NCBI GenBank assembly: GCA_026120185.1
Contig: JANUWF010001659.1
Coordinates: forward strand, 5,270,001 to 5,334,000
DNA length: 64,000 nt
Direction: 5' to 3'
Source of the DNA: Voacanga thouarsii
Lineage: Eukaryota > Streptophyta > Magnoliopsida > Gentianales > Apocynaceae
Shown here: in pieces, positions 59,672 through 64,000 of the stretch
How positions within the stretch are numbered: position 1 is the stretch's first letter
Layout of the letters: the number at the start of each line of letters is the position of its first letter
Notes under the pieces: model-generated
Databases searched by the model: none
Told to the model about the DNA's origin: nothing
What the model saw: the letters and a program-made list of their open reading frames with translations, nothing else
Made by a program: the position numbers and the translations under genes

Positions 59672-61416
59672 TGTTGGGATGCAGTTAATAGATTTCGAAA
59701 CTGCAATATTATACATGCCTAGTAAAAATTAAAATGAAATTCACACAACAGGATCACTTGTATCTAATTTAATGGATCAAAAGGAAGGAGAAAATTTTCG
59801 ATACCTGAAAATCACAGCTTATAAAAAGTTTTCTCCATTGGCAGAATTCTTTTGGAAATTTGTACAAGCCTTGTACCACTAACTTCCAAGTATATGAATT
59901 TCTTTAATATTAATCCACACAAAGAATTATACTCCAAAGAAAAAATGCCAATAATTTATGCTAGGAAATTTTGATGGCTTTATAGGGAATTAATCTAGAA
60001 GTAAAAGTTGAAATGAAAAGGCAACAGTGTATCGTTCTGCGTATACCTTCTTCAAGGTGGCTATTTTTCCTTTTATAAGAAACCACCGCCTCTGAAGTTC
60101 AGAAACCATAGAAAATTTGTGAGTTTCCTAAACCTTTTAGGAACAATAACACGCCATTTTCTTTTATGGGCTTGGGATTCCCAAATTGCTATTAAGCCCA
60201 AAAGGTTCATTAATCGTAATTTGGCCCCTGGAGTTATAACTACATTATAATTCACCTTCATAATTATTTCTTTGTACAAATCAACCCTATAATATTATCA
60301 TACAATATCTTGAATACCTATTCCTTTATTATGTGACCTATTATGTTTCTATGATTAATTGCTAGCAAAATATGAACTAATTATAATTAGTATAGAATTA
60401 ATAATCCTTGATAATTAGAATTAACTTATTAATTCTAATTAGGATTAATTTATTAATTTATAAATTCATAGTTAGTAGATCATGAGTGGCATCTAATAAT
60501 GCATCATGACTATCCAAAAATCTAGAATGTGAAGTGGGTTGAGATGAACTTTTCAATAGAAAAATATTAGTGCAATAAACTCCCTTCCTCATACTATATC
60601 TCATTTGGTTTAGAGTGTGGAATTAGTAGAAACTCCCTTTGAAATATAATTAATTCTAACCCCAATTAATTTGTACTTCTTACAGAATCCATAACCAAAC
60701 ATGTGTATCATTCGGAACTCTTTCCAATAAATAACTACCTTGGCCAAGGATTTCTTGAGTAATGATTGGCTACGAGGGGTCATAAGATATACACCCCTAC
60801 TATTAGTAGTGATAAATCCTTTATTGACCCTCTCAACTACTTTTATTTACTTTACATTGCACGCAATATCCATCCTCTAGGTAGTCCCAATGAGAGTCCA
60901 ACGAGAGTCAAAATATAACGCTCAGTAAACAATGTATCTTAGAGATCTCAAGTCTAAGGATACATGCACAGTTGCTATATTAAGATTCTGTCACCAGCAC
61001 CAAATAATTATATACATAATTATCTCATAGCTAGATCATCCAATGTTCTTGTTCATGTAACAAGAATCTACGTCTAAATATTAAATAGCACAATACTCAC
61101 AGATGTGAAAACCACCACTAGATCCAATAAAGAAGTCTAACACGTACTGGTTTTGGTACATTAATGATGTCCCATCTCATTAATACTATAACTAAGGATT
61201 ATTTAAGCACAAGTATTGCATAGTACAGTAGGAATCTCATATTATGATCACTAACGTGATTTTTTTAAACTATATATTGTACTTTAGACATTATCTATCA
61301 ATTTTATAAAAATGCACACATGAAGTAAAGAAACTGAAAGATAAATGATGTCTTTATTAAATAAATGTAGAAAATACATTCTACAAATGAATTGGTTCGA
61401 TGGCATAACTCTAACA
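59672..61416 (-). mobile_element. Copia C5: 3' LTR
   Basis: 1745 bp, minus strand TGTTAGAGTTATGCCATCG to GCATCCCAACA. Polypurine tract GTGAAAGTGGAAGAT follows at 61417-61431, so the element body lies to the right. It is a divergent member of family C. Confidence 0.85.
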
Positions 61417-61555
61417 ATCTTCCACTTTCACTAGATCCAATTATTCATGTATTGAATACCAAATGACTAAACATGACTATCATATTTTTTTGAGGTAGAG
61501 CTTTAGTAAGCAAATCAACTATGTTCTTATCAACGGGAATTCTCTCTATCTTTAC

Positions 61556-62312
61556 TATTAAGGGTAAAATAATCGCAATGTGGTAGCACTGTTCCTTAAC
61601 TTTTCAGCATGCTTTTATGAGATAAACAATGATTTTCTACTCAAAATGTATTTTGATAGATCTTAAGAATTATTGATGAAAAATGAGTAGAATTAGGGTT
61701 TAAATGATGCATTGTTATGGTTTGAATGAATACATGCACATTTGAGGTCTTGAAATACATATTTCATAGCTTATTTAAGTGCTTTTCAGGGGCACGGCTT
61801 GATGCATGACCATACATCAAGACTTATAAAACAGAACAGGCCTCAGAAGCCATGCACAACCTAGCCCGTGCATAGTAAAGAAAAGAAGAAGCTCCCAAAA
61901 AGTTTGCAGTAAAAGTGGAAAAAAGTGATCCTGCCATCTTCTTGGCCGAGGCATGGCCGTGCACCATGAAGGGCCATGTAATGATGTTGTGCTTTCTACG
62001 AGGAATTTTGAAGGATTTTATGCACGACCATAAGGCACGGTTGTGCATACATGCCATGCAAGTATTCGTAAGAGATTTTAGGAGTTCCTAAATTGATCTA
62101 AAGATGGTTTAAACATCGCAAATTTGACTAAAGATAGTTTAGAAGGCTTCCATAAAAATCAAATGATATCCAAGAACATATTTGCTAGATATTCTTGAAG
62201 ATACTTCTTTAAGAAGCATAATTCTTTAAGCTAAAAAATGCTTCAAGATGGTGGAGAAGGTAAGGAGGCAAGAGGAACTTGAGATTGGGAGCTTAGCAAG
62301 TTTTATCATCCA

Positions 62313-62388
<76 letters not shown>

Positions 62389-63481
62389 TTCCTTCTTGTT
62401 TCCAATTGTACTTTGTTTTCATGTTTTATGTTCACGACAATTCAAATTCTATCTTACTTTTAGATGATGATTTGAGTACTGATTCTAAAACTTTGAGATT
62501 ATTGGATTAAAGGATCCATCATTGATTATAAGATTGTCTTTTAAGTACGTATGCAATTTTGGAATTCTTCTCTTATCATTTGTGTTAATTTCTCGTGTTT
62601 GGCCAACATATTTGAGAGGGAATAATTGAATTGCTATGATAATTTATCGCTTAATTGTTTTCTTTATTTGGCAATTGTGTTGAGTTTCTTATGCATAATC
62701 ATCGTACATAACTTGTGTGATTGACAACTCAAGTTAATTAATCTTTTGATTGATCCCTAAGTAGCCTATATTACTTGGTTAGGTTTCGAGGTTAACTGGC
62801 TTAACTATTGATAGGGAATTGTGTAATGTTCAAGTTCATATTTTCGAGGTTAATTGGGTATGTTACTTAATATTGGTGATGGCTTGTATGCTTTTCAACT
62901 TTATTGTAAATCTATGGCAACTGGTTAATTGAAGTATTAATGTTTTTAAGAAATGGTTACTTAATTTGGATTAGGTTAATAATAGAGTTAGGGATTTTAA
63001 CTTACAGGTTAAGTAAGGGTTAATCCACTTTTGCAGGGATAGAGAATTTAAGATAGGTTCCTAAAATCAATTGCTCAAGGTAATCTAATCTATGACAAGT
63101 TTCCTAACTTGATCTAAAAACATGTTCCTAAAACAAGTGGTTTCCTAATTGGCTTGGATTTATTTTCCTATTTCTTATTTGTTTCCTTATTTACTCATGC
63201 TTTAGTTTAGGTACTTTCCTAATTATTTTCTCCCTATTTACTTTATGTTAATTTATCCTAAGAATTAATTTAAGTCAATTATTCAAGAGTTGTTTATAAG
63301 GTTAAGATAACAAGTAAATATAAGAATACACTTCTCTTGAGTTCCTTATGGGTTCGACACCATACTCACTATTATACTATGCTATATCTTAAAGAGGAGT
63401 GTTTATAAATTTCTTTTTGTTGTGTGCATGATGACAGTATTTCAATGACCTTGTTTTGAATGTTGTGATTCTCCTACAACA
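61556..63481 (+). mobile_element. Solo LTR E, Tat-like
   Basis: 1926 bp interrupting C5. Flanks TTTAC (61551-61555) and TTTGT (63482-63486) agree in three of five bases. It begins TATTAAGGGTAAAAT, ends CTCCTACAACA, and has a GGGTTCGACACCATACTCAC phrase near the end, as in Tat/Athila-type LTRs. GC-rich module (GGCACGGCTTGATGCATG, GGCATGGCCGTGC) at 61790-62050 and (CT)n at 62316-62389. Exact ends are provisional. Confidence 0.55.
62316..62389. repeat. (CT)n microsatellite in LTR E
   Basis: About 36 CT units with one TTT interruption. Confidence 0.95.
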
Positions 63482-63575
63482 TTTGTATTTTTCTTATCAA
63501 TGATTTCACAAATCAAGTGACATGACTAAGTACATGGTTGAATTGTGGATGAGATCGTGATTCCTTTACTTGTAC

Positions 63576-64000
63576 TGTGAAACCCCAACTAAAACCAACC
63601 ATAGAGTAAGGAGGTTGGGATGCATATCATATTTTCTTGCATGCATAAATATATTTTTATATGATTTTATGTGCCTTAGATATGTGACTTGTAGCCTAGA
63701 TGGCTCAATTGTGGTTATTGAGTAAGAAGGGCAAAATGACAATTTTTCTTGTGGAGGAATTAGCGAGATAGCTCTATTATTAAATAGGAAAAATATTTGG
63801 GAGAGAAAATAAGATTGTGGTATAGTGGTTAGAGCTTTGGAATAATTCCTTGAGGTCTTGAGTTCAAATTTCATCATTGGAGTTTTAGCATGATTAAATT
63901 TTATTTTGTGCTGAGTAGGCTATATTTTGGCCCTTGTATGCTTTAGGGAGGAGTAGGAATGTTGTCCTAGGGGAGACATGCAAGGAATATCCTAATCCTA
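63576..64000 (+). mobile_element. Start of another G-family LTR, cut by window end
   Basis: TGTGAAACCCCAACTAAAACC matches the LTR starting at 3791 (minus strand) and 33856. Preceded by TGTAC (63571-63575), inserted in C5 copia sequence. Only the first 425 bp are in the window. Confidence 0.8.
63812..63880 (+). other. tRNA-like segment inside G LTR at window end
   Basis: TGTGGTATAGTGGTTAGAGC followed by GAGTTCAAATTTC, same offset from the LTR start as in the other G LTRs. Confidence 0.5.

Larger units (their letters stand above)
61417..63575 (-). pseudogene. Copia C5: polyprotein end, split by solo LTR E
   Basis: 61417-61555 and 63482-63575 align with C4 57014-57230 and C3 47780-47957 in reverse: the segment around VDLLTKAL and the histidine-containing RNase H tail. 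E (61556-63481) splits it, and the G LTR at 63576 cuts off the rest. No open frame. Confidence 0.65.

Noticed and set aside
1..64000. CRISPR array, bacterial operon or rRNA genes
   Set aside because: No regular short repeats with spacers, no ribosome binding sites or gene clusters, no rRNA-like sequence; the content is plant nuclear DNA.

Overview
This is transposon-dense nuclear DNA from a flowering plant. The LTR lineages, the tRNA-primer sites (initiator-Met type for the copia and G elements, TGGCGCC type for the A elements) and the AT-rich, microsatellite-laden sequence all point that way. I found no convincing host protein-coding gene. The species cannot be fixed. Endogenous geminivirus sequence is known from tobacco relatives and yams, among others, so a yam-like host is possible but unproven.

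The most notable content is at 9937-15920: an array of three units of endogenous geminivirus-like DNA. Each unit carries a broken coat-protein-like gene on the minus strand. Two units keep the viral stem-loop origin with an exact TAATATTAC in its loop, in the coat-protein sense. Rightward TATA boxes lead into decayed sequence where a Rep gene would be expected.

For convenience I name the LTR families here. G is a Ty3/gypsy chromovirus-like family with a very long LTR that contains a tRNA-like segment. A is an Athila/Tat-type family, non-autonomous here, with LTRs of about 1.5 kb starting TGATA and ending GCATCA. C is Ty1/copia with LTRs of about 1.7 kb. E is a single Tat-like LTR.

Layout, left to right. 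1-3791: G LTR (minus). 3792-5514: leader and LTR of A1 (minus). 5515-9936: 3' part of A2 (plus), holding a solo copia LTR; A2 itself sits in the geminivirus array. 9937-15920: geminivirus array. 15921-17955: T-rich unannotated DNA with a minisatellite. 17956-22462: 5' half of copia C2. 22463-24855: inverted part of a G LTR. 24856-25529: integrase part of C2, inverted. 25530-35986: G element with both LTRs, defective gag-pol and a foreign solo LTR. 35987-56110: tandem A array (LTR-internal-LTR-internal-LTR) split by a complete copia element, C3, at 39526-49727. 56111-64000: fragments of copia C4 and C5, a CACTA-like element, an Athila-like ORF remnant, solo LTR E and the start of another G LTR.

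Nothing here looks like a working gene system. The elements are related by nesting: geminivirus array, then A2, then a copia solo LTR and A1, then G; and A array, then C3, then a small solo LTR. The best conserved protein sequence is the C3 reverse transcriptase/RNase H (467 codons open). Two patterns cut across families: a GC-rich GGCGCC-type module found in copia leaders and gypsy-type LTRs alike, and (CT)n tracts inside LTRs of three unrelated families.
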